IMG/VR virus record: IMGVR_UViG_3300030090_000779
Span: 1-21,721 of that record
DNA from: a virus
Length of the DNA: 21,721 bases
Strand: one strand, 5' to 3'
The position numbers and the translations under genes were made by a program. The stretch's first letter is position 1, and each line of letters opens with the position of its first letter. Below are positions 1-8,289 of the stretch, piece by piece. The notes under the pieces are model-generated. The model worked only from the letters and a program-made list of their open reading frames with translations. It made no database searches and was not told the DNA's origin.

Positions 1-119
1 TCTATTGGAGAGAGCCCAGTACGCTGGATACCTTGATCCGTCTAGACGGTGGGATAGACCACAAAAATGGCCAAAAAAAATTTCAGATCTGAGAAAGCAA
101 ATCAATATCATTCTTAGAA
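1..119 (+). other. End of an upstream gene and leader of the capsid gene
   Basis: By T7 order the scaffolding gene should end here, but the piece is too short to decide its frame. One frame stays open to a TAG at 134-136, overlapping the capsid start by 17 bases and giving a basic tail that contains ISDLRKQINIILRNGTTK. A second frame stops at TGA 90-92, leaving a 27-base gap. The third stops at 34-36. No convincing Shine-Dalgarno site precedes the capsid ATG. A perfect 12-bp palindrome, CCGTCTAGACGG, lies at 38-49. I cannot identify a promoter. Confidence 0.4.
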
Positions 120-1301
120 ATGGCACAACAAAATAGTACATTGACCACTAGTATAACTAGTCCCGGTCAATCGAACTCTACTGGAGACAAGAGGGCGTTA
201 TACCTTAAATTGTTTTCCGGAGAAATGTTCAAAGGCTTCCAAAGGAACACGATAGCACGTGACCTTGTGATGAAGAGAACACTTACAAATGGTAAGTCAA
301 TGCAGTTCATCTTCACAGGAAGAACATCAGCCGAGTATCATACACCCGGCAACAGCATACTAGGTAACTCCGATGGAGCACCTCCAGTAGCTGAAAAGAC
401 AGTGACTGTCGACGATCTATTGATCTCCAGTGCATTTGTCTACGAGCTAGACGAGACTCTAGCACACTACGACCTACGTGGTGAGATCTCAAGAAAGATC
501 GGATACGCTCTTGCAGAGCAGTATGACAGAAAGATCTTCAGAGCAATCACTAAGGCTGCAAGACAGGCTAGTCCTATCACTAAGACTAACTTCAAAGAGC
601 CCGGTGGAACACAGATTCGTGTAACAGGAACCGCAACTAACGGTGCTGCTGCATACGAGCCTGCTGCTCTAATCAATGCTTTCTACGATGCTGCCGCAGC
701 TCTTGACGAGAAAGGAGTATCTGGCGAAGGTAGAGTAGCTGTACTTAACCCAAGACAGTACTACGAACTTATCCAAGGCGTAGAAACAAACGGTTTAATC
801 AACCGTAACGAGAGAGGAGATGCGTTACAGTCAGGTAACGGAATCATTGAAATAGCTGGTATCACCATCTACAAGTCAATGAACATCCCATTCTTCGGCA
901 GATTCGGTACTAAGTTTGGTACAGCATCTGGCACAAACCCCGGTGTTACAGACCCCGGTGCAACTGGCGACTTCGTAGAAGTTGTTATGCAAGATGAGAC
1001 TGCTGGCTCTTCAACAACAAAGACTATTAACAACTATGGTAATGGTACTTCTGCGTTTGAGAACAGCTGTGGACTTATCTTCCAAAAAGAAGCTGCTGCT
1101 TGTGTTGAAGCAATCGGCCCACAAGTTCAGACAACATCTGGAGACATCTCAGTGGTATACCAAGGTGATGTAATTCTAGGTCGTCTAGCTATGGGTGCAG
1201 ATGCACTTAACCCTGCTGCTGCTGTTGAACTCGTAGCTGGTGTGGCAACAAGCCGCAACGCTGCTGGCGAAGCAACAACTACAGGAAACGCTGCTTTCTA
1301 A
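120..1301 (+). CDS. Major capsid protein (T7 gp10-like)
   Basis: This 393-aa protein should form the icosahedral shell (HK97 fold). The N-terminus (MAQQNSTLTTSITSPGQSNS) and the stretch KLFSGEMFKGFQRNTIARDL near residues 30-50 look like T7-type cyanopodovirus capsid proteins. Further support is the central block around residues 115-155 (YELDETLAHYDLRGEISRKI followed by an AEQYDRKIFRAI helix) and the later motif AVLNPRQYYELIQG. It is somewhat longer than T7 gp10A (345 aa), with a Gly/Thr/Ala-rich C-terminal part. Codons look optimised: Ile is often ATC, Asn AAC and Lys AAG, and local GC reaches about 55% (601-660, hand count), well above the later genes. This fits very high expression. It is followed at once by an intrinsic terminator. 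The family assignment is secure; the cyanophage affinity is from memory. Confidence 0.96.
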   Translation: MAQQNSTLTTSITSPGQSNSTGDKRALYLKLFSGEMFKGFQRNTIARDLVMKRTLTNGKSMQFIFTGRTSAEYHTPGNSILGNSDGAPPVAEKTVTVDDLLISSAFVYELDETLAHYDLRGEISRKIGYALAEQYDRKIFRAITKAARQASPITKTNFKEPGGTQIRVTGTATNGAAAYEPAALINAFYDAAAALDEKGVSGEGRVAVLNPRQYYELIQGVETNGLINRNERGDALQSGNGIIEIAGITIYKSMNIPFFGRFGTKFGTASGTNPGVTDPGATGDFVEVVMQDETAGSSTTKTINNYGNGTSAFENSCGLIFQKEAAACVEAIGPQVQTTSGDISVVYQGDVILGRLAMGADALNPAAAVELVAGVATSRNAAGEATTTGNAAF

Positions 1302-1315
1302 CTTACACTTTATAC

Positions 1316-1339
1316 GGGAGCTTCGGCTCCCTTTTTTTT
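1316..1339 (+). terminator. Intrinsic terminator after the capsid gene (T-phi counterpart)
   Basis: A perfect 6-bp GC-rich stem, GGGAGC (1316-1321) with GCTCCC (1326-1331), is closed by a TTCG tetraloop and followed at once by eight T residues (1332-1339). It sits 14 bases after the capsid stop and 4 bases before the gp11 ATG. In T7 the main late terminator T-phi is likewise just after gene 10. It would attenuate, not abolish, transcription of the tail genes, so capsid transcript exceeds tail transcript. The sequence feature is plain; its in vivo strength is inferred. Confidence 0.88.
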
Positions 1340-1343
1340 ATTT

Positions 1344-1955
1344 ATGGCTTCCACAACTATTGACATCGATACCAAACTATCCGCAGTGAACAATATACTG
1401 GGGGCTATTGGGCAAGCACCGTTGACTGAGCTCGACTTTGAAAACCCAGAGGTATCATTTATATTTAATCTACTTCGAGATGCTAACGTAGACACACAAG
1501 CAGAGGGGTGGCACTTTAACACAGAGAAACATGTAGAGTATCCTATCAACTCAGATGGTAAGATACCAATACCCAACGATGTTTTATCGTTAGATTTACA
1601 CGATAACTACACTCGTAGAACTAAGGATCTGGTACGTCGTAATGGATTCTTGTATGATAAAATAGAGCATACAGATATTTTTACTGACAACCTTGTTCTA
1701 GATGTTGTCAAGCTTTACGAGTTTGAAGATCTACCTATTGTTTTCCGACGCTACATTGTCTATAGAGCTTCTCGTGTTGCTGCTACACAGCTTGTAGCAA
1801 ACCCTCAACTTGTTAAATTACTTGCAGTACAGGAGCAACAGGCTAGAGCTGCACTACAGGAGCACGAATGTAATCAAGGGGATCATAGTATGTTCGGCTT
1901 TGAAGATAACTCTGTACATCAAACATATCAACCTTGGAGAAACCTTAGAAGATAA
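1344..1955 (+). CDS. Tail tubular protein A (T7 gp11-like)
   Basis: This 203-aa protein is the adaptor ring that joins portal and nozzle; T7 gp11 has 196 aa. The N-terminus (KLSAVNNILGAIGQAPLTEL) and the following EVSFIFNLLRDANVDTQAEGWHFNTEKHV block are typical, as are IPIPNDVLSLD, an FRRYIVYRASRVAATQLV helix near residues 135-155, and the end NSVHQTYQPWRNLRR. The ATG lies only 4 bases after the U-tract of the terminator, so there is no room for a normal ribosome site. Transcripts that read through would carry the hairpin directly upstream of the start. Its stop overlaps the gp12 start as TAATG. Confidence 0.93.
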   Translation: MASTTIDIDTKLSAVNNILGAIGQAPLTELDFENPEVSFIFNLLRDANVDTQAEGWHFNTEKHVEYPINSDGKIPIPNDVLSLDLHDNYTRRTKDLVRRNGFLYDKIEHTDIFTDNLVLDVVKLYEFEDLPIVFRRYIVYRASRVAATQLVANPQLVKLLAVQEQQARAALQEHECNQGDHSMFGFEDNSVHQTYQPWRNLRR

Positions 1956-4801
1956 TGGCAGGCATAACACAAACAGTACCCTCATTCGCATTAGGTATAT
2001 CAGAACAGCCAGACCATCTCAAGTTTCCCGGTCAGGTTACCAATATTATAAATGCTGTACCTGATGTTACAAAGGGTTTATTCAAAAGGCCGGGTGCAAA
2101 ACGTATAGGTGCTGATGCGTTATCTAGTGTACAGACTGGTGGATCATGGTTTCATTATCATCGTGATGAGACAGAAGGATCTTATATCGGACAGGTAGCT
2201 GCTGACGGTCAAGTCCGAGTTTGGCGTTGTAGTGACGGTGTACTGATGACTACAGTTTATGGCACAGGCGGTCAGACAGCTATACAAAACTATCTAGCTA
2301 CTAGCACACCAGAGAACCTACAATTTCTAACTATTAATGATACTACGTTTGTAAACAGTAGAGATACGACTAACGCAAATACTCTTATTGGAATGACGGG
2401 TACAACTGATGCCAGACCTGACGACCACTTTGGTTTCATTGAACTATTACGTACAGAAAATGGTAGGCAGTATGGAGTTAACATAAATAACGGCACAGGT
2501 GTCACAACCGTTACCCGTGCTACTAAGATAAAAATTACAGACCATAATTTTGATGAAGGTGATGGCTCAGGGCACTGCCCCGGTATAGGTACAGAAGTGT
2601 ATGCTGTAACCGCTAAGTCAAGTTATAGTGCCTCTGAAAATATAACTCATGTAAAAAATAGTTCTGGTACTACACTTACATCAGGTAAAACCAACTTAAC
2701 ATTTCGTGTGACAGCACTTGGTCAACAAGGAGTAAGTCCTAATTATAGTGCTTCTTCTGATGGTCCAGATGGGCAAAACTACAGATGTAGCTATAATATA
2801 GAGGCTGTGCTGCTACATGGTGGTGAAGGATGGGCTCTGAATGATGTAGTTCGAGTTGTACCAGAGCATGCTGATGCAGCTGATAGTTCTGACGGACAGG
2901 CTTACGTAGATGTAACCGTAACTGAAATAGAAACAGCACAGGTTAATGCTAAATATAACAGTGCTGATACAGGACTTATCCGTCCAGCTCCTACACCTTT
3001 TGATGCAGATACAGCTGTAACTGCTGACACGATTCTTGGTGGTATTAAATCTGCCTTACCTAGTGGTGTAAATGGTACTATTATTGGTACAGGTATGTAT
3101 CTAAGTAGTGCCTCTGCGTTTAATGTAGAGGTTGTTGAAGAAGACTTAATGCGTTGTTTTCAAGGAACTGTAAATGATGTGACTCGTTTACCTAATCAAT
3201 GTAAGCATGGTTATATAGCAAAAGTAAGTAACTCTCAGAGAGCTGACGAGGATGATTACTTTCTTAAATTTGAGGGACAGAATGATAAAGATGGTGCAGG
3301 CTCTTGGGTTGAATGTGCAAAACCGGGTATATCAAAGACCTTAACAAACATGCCTTTGGTTATACAGCGTACAGCTACAACTGAGTTTACTGTTAAGCAG
3401 TTTACTTATGAAGATAGACAAGTCGGTGATACCTTAACTAACGCTGATCCATCTTTTGTAGGTAGTCGCATAAACAAAGTATTGTTTTTTAGAAATAGAT
3501 TAGCAATGCTATCTGGAGAAAATGTCATATTATGTAGACCGGGTACGGTAGGTAAACCTGATTTTTTTATAGAATCAGCACTGACTGTAGCGGCTAGTGA
3601 TCCTATTGATATTGCTTGTTCCTCTACATTCCCTTCAGAACTATTTGATGGCATTGAAACCACTACAGGTCTACTCGTGTTCAGCACAAACCAGCAGTTT
3701 CTACTGTCATCTGACGATACAGTTTTAAACCCTGATACAGCTAAGTTAAGAAGTGTATCTACATTTAATTATAACAAAGCAATAGCTCCTATATCACTTG
3801 GCACTACAGTTGCTTATGTCGATAACTCTGGTAAGTTCAGCCGCTTTAATGAAATGGCAAACATACGTAGAGAAGGTGAACCAAATATAGTTGAAGTTAG
3901 TAAGATTGTACCCAGCTTACTGCCTAAAGATATAGACCTTTTGACTAACTCTAGAGAAAACTCTATTGTCTTACTTGGTAAAACTAACAGCGATATTGTA
4001 ACTGGTTATAAATACTTTCAAGTTGCTGAGAAACGGTCTCAAGCTGCGTGGTTTAAATGGAAACTTAATAACCCATTGATATATCATTTTATTGTAAACG
4101 ATCAGTATTTCTTTTTAGATAGCGATTACTATTTACAAAGCATCAATCTGATACGTCAAGAAACAGATCCTACTACTACACAAAACAATGTCGAATACTT
4201 ACTACATTTGGATAATAACGTTGATCTTAGCGGTGGCAGCTTTAACGATTCTACAAACACCACAACCTTCAGTGGTCTGGGGTGGCTAAACACTGTTACT
4301 ACACCTAACTATAATGTAGCTGTTGTAAGTCCTACTGATGGGCGATACGAATTACCTACAGTTGACACAACGGCAAACACTCTGACTCTTAACGGAGACT
4401 GGTCTTCTGGTACATATAAGGTAGGGTACGTCTACGACTACGAAGTCGAGCTACCAACTCTTTACCCAACTCGTACGGAGGGTACAAACTCAAGAGCAGA
4501 TATTAACTCGTCACTTGTAATACATAGAGTTAAGTTTCATTTTGGAACACTTGGTTCTTACAAAGCGGTACTTAAACGTGTTGGTAAGAATAACTACGAG
4601 GTAGATTACGAGTCTACACCAGCTGATGCTTATATAGCTACAAGTGCTCCTTACATAACTGAATTTATTAAGACTGTTCCTGTCTATGAACGGAACACAA
4701 ACTTAGATATTATACTTAGATCAACTCATCCCGCTCCAGCTACACTTCGTGGCTTGTCATGGGAAGGAGATTATTCACCTAGATTTTATAAGCGTGTCTA
4801 A
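1955..4801 (+). CDS. Tail tubular protein B / nozzle (T7 gp12-like)
   Basis: This 948-aa protein is the tail nozzle that carries the fibres and gates DNA exit. The start (TVPSFALGISEQPDHLKFPG, then NIINAVPDVTKGLFKRPGAK) is the classic gp12 opening. The middle contains INKVLFFRNRLAMLSGENV and later TTGLLVFSTNQQFLLSS. The end TLRGLSWEGDYSPRFYKRV is also typical. T7 gp12 has 794 aa; the surplus of about 150 residues may correspond to a Gly/Ser/Asn-rich stretch near residues 190-370, which includes a GEGWALNDVVRVVPEHAD segment. Translation is likely coupled to gp11 by the TAATG overlap. Family certain, placement of the extra domain inferred. Confidence 0.94.
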   Translation: MAGITQTVPSFALGISEQPDHLKFPGQVTNIINAVPDVTKGLFKRPGAKRIGADALSSVQTGGSWFHYHRDETEGSYIGQVAADGQVRVWRCSDGVLMTTVYGTGGQTAIQNYLATSTPENLQFLTINDTTFVNSRDTTNANTLIGMTGTTDARPDDHFGFIELLRTENGRQYGVNINNGTGVTTVTRATKIKITDHNFDEGDGSGHCPGIGTEVYAVTAKSSYSASENITHVKNSSGTTLTSGKTNLTFRVTALGQQGVSPNYSASSDGPDGQNYRCSYNIEAVLLHGGEGWALNDVVRVVPEHADAADSSDGQAYVDVTVTEIETAQVNAKYNSADTGLIRPAPTPFDADTAVTADTILGGIKSALPSGVNGTIIGTGMYLSSASAFNVEVVEEDLMRCFQGTVNDVTRLPNQCKHGYIAKVSNSQRADEDDYFLKFEGQNDKDGAGSWVECAKPGISKTLTNMPLVIQRTATTEFTVKQFTYEDRQVGDTLTNADPSFVGSRINKVLFFRNRLAMLSGENVILCRPGTVGKPDFFIESALTVAASDPIDIACSSTFPSELFDGIETTTGLLVFSTNQQFLLSSDDTVLNPDTAKLRSVSTFNYNKAIAPISLGTTVAYVDNSGKFSRFNEMANIRREGEPNIVEVSKIVPSLLPKDIDLLTNSRENSIVLLGKTNSDIVTGYKYFQVAEKRSQAAWFKWKLNNPLIYHFIVNDQYFFLDSDYYLQSINLIRQETDPTTTQNNVEYLLHLDNNVDLSGGSFNDSTNTTTFSGLGWLNTVTTPNYNVAVVSPTDGRYELPTVDTTANTLTLNGDWSSGTYKVGYVYDYEVELPTLYPTRTEGTNSRADINSSLVIHRVKFHFGTLGSYKAVLKRVGKNNYEVDYESTPADAYIATSAPYITEFIKTVPVYERNTNLDIILRSTHPAPATLRGLSWEGDYSPRFYKRV

Positions 4802-5234
4802 ATACATACACCCAATCACGATAGAGGCTGCTACAGAAGTGGCCTCTAACCTCCGTCCAGACGACTTCAGAGAGGTCCAAGAGGGTCACGGGATAGATCC
4901 TACCACTCTTCCATTTCTGATGTCTCACAACCCCTCCTACGTGTATTTTACAGTGCCTGACGGCAAGACTGCTGGCATGGCCGGAGTAGGAAAAGAAGGT
5001 GATATATGGATGCTTTGCACTCCTGATATACACCGATACCCAATTACATTTGCAAGAGAGGCCAAACGGTATGTCGATAGCCGTACTGAGCCCCTCCTCT
5101 GGAATATAGTTGACAGTCGAAACAAAGTACATTTAAAACTACTTAAGTTTCTAGGTTTCAAGTTTTTACGTAAGCTAAAACATGGACCAAACAATGTAAC
5201 ATTTATTGAATTTTGCCGTGTGCATAGACGCTAA
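4794..5234 (+). CDS. T7 gp13-like protein (GNAT-fold family, DUF2833 type)
   Basis: With the GTG start at 4794 the product has 146 aa and begins MSKYIHPITIEAATEV, the natural family N-terminus; T7 gp13 has 138 aa. An upstream in-frame ATG at 4749 would add residues that only shadow the gp12 coding sequence. The chosen start overlaps gp12 by 8 bases. Family-like motifs are NLRPDDFREVQEGHG near residue 20 and LLWNIVDSRNKVHLKLLKFL near residues 105-125, which resemble the acetyltransferase-like fold of the gp13 group. I see no clear acetyl-CoA-binding RxxGxG motif, so catalysis should not be assumed. T7 gp13 is needed for correct virion assembly. An AAGGAG lies too far upstream (about 26 bases) to serve. 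Confidence 0.84.
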   Translation: MSKYIHPITIEAATEVASNLRPDDFREVQEGHGIDPTTLPFLMSHNPSYVYFTVPDGKTAGMAGVGKEGDIWMLCTPDIHRYPITFAREAKRYVDSRTEPLLWNIVDSRNKVHLKLLKFLGFKFLRKLKHGPNNVTFIEFCRVHRR

Positions 5235-5799
5235 TGCAGGGGCAAGAGCAGCCGCTAGACAAAGAGCTAGAGAAAAGGATGCTATCTTTGCCCAAGAAGG
5301 ACTTAAGTTCTTCAATAAAGAAACACAGCTCGAAAGAGCACAGAATAGAAATGTCATAGGTTTATCACGAGATCGAAGTGATGCTTATGCAAGTGCTCTT
5401 GCTGCTCAAGGTAAGGGTAGATTACAGTTAGAAAACGCTGCTCGTCGTTACTTTAGATCGAAAGGTACAGTTAACGAGGGTGGTAGATCTAGAACATTTG
5501 GTAGAGCTAACTATCAAGGATTACTTGCAGCTCAATCAGAAGTAGAATCAGTTATAGATAACGTATTAGGCCGTAATCTAGCATACGCTGCAGAAGGTGC
5601 TAAACGCAAATTCCAAGTACAAGAAGCTGGAGCTCGAGAAGCTTTAGGATTACCAGCTGCATACGGTGCACCTGTAATGTTACCTCCTACAAACAGATTA
5701 GGCGGTGCTCTACAGATAGCAAGCAGTGTAGCAAGTATCTACAGTGGTTTTGGTATAGGTACTGAATCAAGTATATTTAGTTTATTTAAAAAAGGATAA
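5218..5799 (+). CDS. Internal core protein (T7 gp14-like)
   Basis: With the GTG start at 5218 the product has 193 aa, close to T7 gp14 (196 aa), and begins MCIDANAGARAAARQRAREK; T7 gp14 likewise begins MC. An in-frame TTG at 5206 would give a less natural N-terminus. The start overlaps gp13 by 17 bases. After an Arg/Ala/Glu-rich helix come NRNVIGLSRDRSDAYASALA, a GRLQLENAARRYF segment, a long helix ending near residue 145, and a Gly/Ser-rich hydrophobic C-terminus (SVASIYSGFGIGTE). In T7, gp14 sits at the portal side of the core and forms the outer-membrane pore on ejection. The assignment rests mainly on position, length and N-terminus. Confidence 0.84.
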   Translation: MCIDANAGARAAARQRAREKDAIFAQEGLKFFNKETQLERAQNRNVIGLSRDRSDAYASALAAQGKGRLQLENAARRYFRSKGTVNEGGRSRTFGRANYQGLLAAQSEVESVIDNVLGRNLAYAAEGAKRKFQVQEAGAREALGLPAAYGAPVMLPPTNRLGGALQIASSVASIYSGFGIGTESSIFSLFKKG

Positions 5800-8286
5800 A
5801 TGACATCATCATTCGGAACTATCGTAGGTAGAGAACGGGACAAGATACCCGGCTACGGTGTAGATAACTATGAAGCTACTGAGCCTGATCTAACTAATGC
5901 AGTTAACGATCAGATTACTAGAAACCAAGAAGACACTCGTCAATTCTATAACGAGATGGCTCAAATACAGAAAACTATTGCAGAGACTCCTTTACAGAAT
6001 TTACAGTCTCTTGCACAGTTTTCTCAGTCGGCTGGTCAAGCTATAAGAGTGTATAAGCAACGACAGGAAGCACAAGAAAAAATACAAGAAGCAATGGACT
6101 TCTTAGATAAAAACTCTAGTGCTACACTTCGTGATGCTGAAGGTAAATTAAATTTAGAAGATGCTAAGTTTAACAGTCAACTACTTAATGAGAATACAGA
6201 AGATTCAATCAACTTTCTAAGAACTAGAAATGCTGCACTACCAGAAGATGCTAGCCTTAAGCAAATTCTAAAGGAACTTAACGATAATTATTTTGGTGCA
6301 CGACAGCAGTTTATCAATGAAAACGGTGGTAAAGATATTACTGATTCCCAAGAGTTTATAGAGTTACATAATGCTGCTGATGAGCTTATGATTACAGCTA
6401 TGCTTGATAGAGCACAACAAGCTGGTATCGATACCAATAGTCGAGAGTTTAGAAAAGCATTTTATAATACAATATATCCTGATATAAAACAGAGAAGAGA
6501 TAATAATATACAAAGCTGGAAGTCTCAAGCAAATAGAAATTACGAAGCTAACAGAGATGAAAAGCTAAGAAACATCATTGTTGATACACTACAACCTTAC
6601 CAACAAGGGGATGCTGTTGATATTGATGTAGAAACTTTAGTTCAAACAATTATGGCAACTCGTCCTAACTTTACTAAAAGACAAGCTGTAAACTATTTAT
6701 TTGAAGAAGTTGCTACAGAAGTTGGATCAGACGCACCTAGATTAAAACTACATCATCTTGAATATCTTTTTGATGATGCGTTATACATACCTAGCTATGC
6801 ACCTAACACAAGAGTTACATACGCAGAAGGTAAGTTTAAAGATAAAGATGCTAACAGCTCACTTATACTTAAAACACGAGATAAGTTAGCTGAAATAGAT
6901 ATACGACGTGAAAGAGCTGCAAAGTCTATTGCACAGACTGAGCTTGATGAACTAGGTTTAGAGTTTCCTAATGGTATACCTGATCCTATCTTAGAAAAGA
7001 AACTGCTTCAGTTAGAAGGTAAGTACCCTAATGTAGATGTCAGAAGTCTACAAGTAAGTAGTCGTGGTATTACAAACGGTGGTGAGTATGGTAGAGCTGG
7101 TCAAGGAGATCTTTTACAAACTTTTAATACTGATCTAAAAAACTCTTACGAAGCACAAATAGGTAAGGAGTTGTTCTCTCCATTCAATGCAAGAGAAGTA
7201 GAAAGAGCTCAAGGTGCACTTGCTTTTGAAGTTAAGAAACAGACAGATCTAGGAGTTGAACTAGATGAAGCTGTACAAAACGTATACCCTGATATAAAAG
7301 CTGGGTTGCTTGCTGGTCAATACACAGGAACTGAGATTGAAAAACGTAGAGGAGAAAGAGCAACACCAAACGATATAATAGCAGATGCTAAATTTTTACA
7401 ATCTGATATAGGTAAAGTACAGTATCAAGGAGAACCAATATCCTTGTATGAAAAGCAGGCTCTGACTGACTACAAGAGACATTTAATTAGTCCAGAGATA
7501 TATCCATTTCCAGAATACTTTGGCGGTGTAGTTAGAGGTACTAAGCTTAATGCTAGACAGTATGCTTATAATAGACTAGAAGCAACAGGTGGATTGAACG
7601 AACAAGGTCTTATCAAACAAATGCCTTTTGTAAATAGAAATGGCGTTTTAGTTGATCCGCAGTTTGATCTTACATTAGAAGAGCTTAACACTTTAGAAGT
7701 CAAGCCTCATCTTACAAAGACTTATAATGCTTTACAAGATCCAGAAAAAGCACAAAAGATTCTAAAAGGTTTTCAAACAGGCAACCAACCGGGAACTTTT
7801 GACTCAGCTACAGGTCCAAGAAAAACTAATGCTGACGATCTTACTGTTGGTCAAGTGTTAACATTTGCCAAAAGAGGTGCTAGTAACTTTGGAATCTACG
7901 GATTCAGTGCACAAGAGTTAAAAGATGCAGTTAAGTTTCTACCTCCTAGTTATCTTGACACACAATTTAATGAAGAAACACAGAGTTTTCTAGTATTAGA
8001 ACTTGTAAGACAACGAGCTAACAGAACAAATAGCATTAGAGGTGCTATCATACAAGCCAAAAAAGGTGGTGAAGAGACCATTTTTACAGGTGACGAGACT
8101 GAAGGTAGATGGGATAGATTAGTCCCCTTAACTTTAGCAGAACAAAACGCTGTTTTAGACTTGTTTCCTAATTTACGACAGATACCTATGAACCAGTTTC
8201 ATAATCTTACAGCTGGTGTAGTCTTAGGTATCGAAAGTGAGATAGCAAACTATGAGAGAAACAGAAAAAAACAAAGAAAAAAGTAG
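5800..8286 (+). CDS. Internal core protein (T7 gp15-like)
   Basis: This 828-aa protein is the middle member of the ejected core; T7 gp15 has 747 aa. The start follows the gp14 stop directly (TAAATG) and is one of the few with a fair ribosome site, AAAGGA at 5791-5796. The protein is highly charged and mostly helical, with Gln/Glu-rich stretches such as YKQRQEAQEKIQEAMDFLDK near residues 85-105, no membrane segments, and a basic tail (NRKKQRKK). It has no recognisable enzyme motif. In T7, gp15 and gp16 form the periplasmic DNA channel. Identification rests on position between gp14 and gp16, size and composition. Confidence 0.87.
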   Translation: MTSSFGTIVGRERDKIPGYGVDNYEATEPDLTNAVNDQITRNQEDTRQFYNEMAQIQKTIAETPLQNLQSLAQFSQSAGQAIRVYKQRQEAQEKIQEAMDFLDKNSSATLRDAEGKLNLEDAKFNSQLLNENTEDSINFLRTRNAALPEDASLKQILKELNDNYFGARQQFINENGGKDITDSQEFIELHNAADELMITAMLDRAQQAGIDTNSREFRKAFYNTIYPDIKQRRDNNIQSWKSQANRNYEANRDEKLRNIIVDTLQPYQQGDAVDIDVETLVQTIMATRPNFTKRQAVNYLFEEVATEVGSDAPRLKLHHLEYLFDDALYIPSYAPNTRVTYAEGKFKDKDANSSLILKTRDKLAEIDIRRERAAKSIAQTELDELGLEFPNGIPDPILEKKLLQLEGKYPNVDVRSLQVSSRGITNGGEYGRAGQGDLLQTFNTDLKNSYEAQIGKELFSPFNAREVERAQGALAFEVKKQTDLGVELDEAVQNVYPDIKAGLLAGQYTGTEIEKRRGERATPNDIIADAKFLQSDIGKVQYQGEPISLYEKQALTDYKRHLISPEIYPFPEYFGGVVRGTKLNARQYAYNRLEATGGLNEQGLIKQMPFVNRNGVLVDPQFDLTLEELNTLEVKPHLTKTYNALQDPEKAQKILKGFQTGNQPGTFDSATGPRKTNADDLTVGQVLTFAKRGASNFGIYGFSAQELKDAVKFLPPSYLDTQFNEETQSFLVLELVRQRANRTNSIRGAIIQAKKGGEETIFTGDETEGRWDRLVPLTLAEQNAVLDLFPNLRQIPMNQFHNLTAGVVLGIESEIANYERNRKKQRKK

Positions 8287-8289
8287 AAG

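Noticed and set aside
1290-1343. Possible T7 10A/10B-type programmed frameshift at the capsid end
   Set aside because: No convincing slippery heptamer precedes the stop, and the T-run at 1332-1339 lies after the stop as part of a terminator.
3535-3570. T7 run at about 3560 as a terminator inside gp12
   Set aside because: Only a 4-bp inverted repeat with a two-base loop precedes it, so no stable hairpin; it lies within coding sequence.
4749-4793. In-frame ATG 15 codons upstream of the proposed gp13 start
   Set aside because: The added residues only shadow the gp12 C-terminus; the GTG at 4794 gives the natural family N-terminus and an 8-base overlap.
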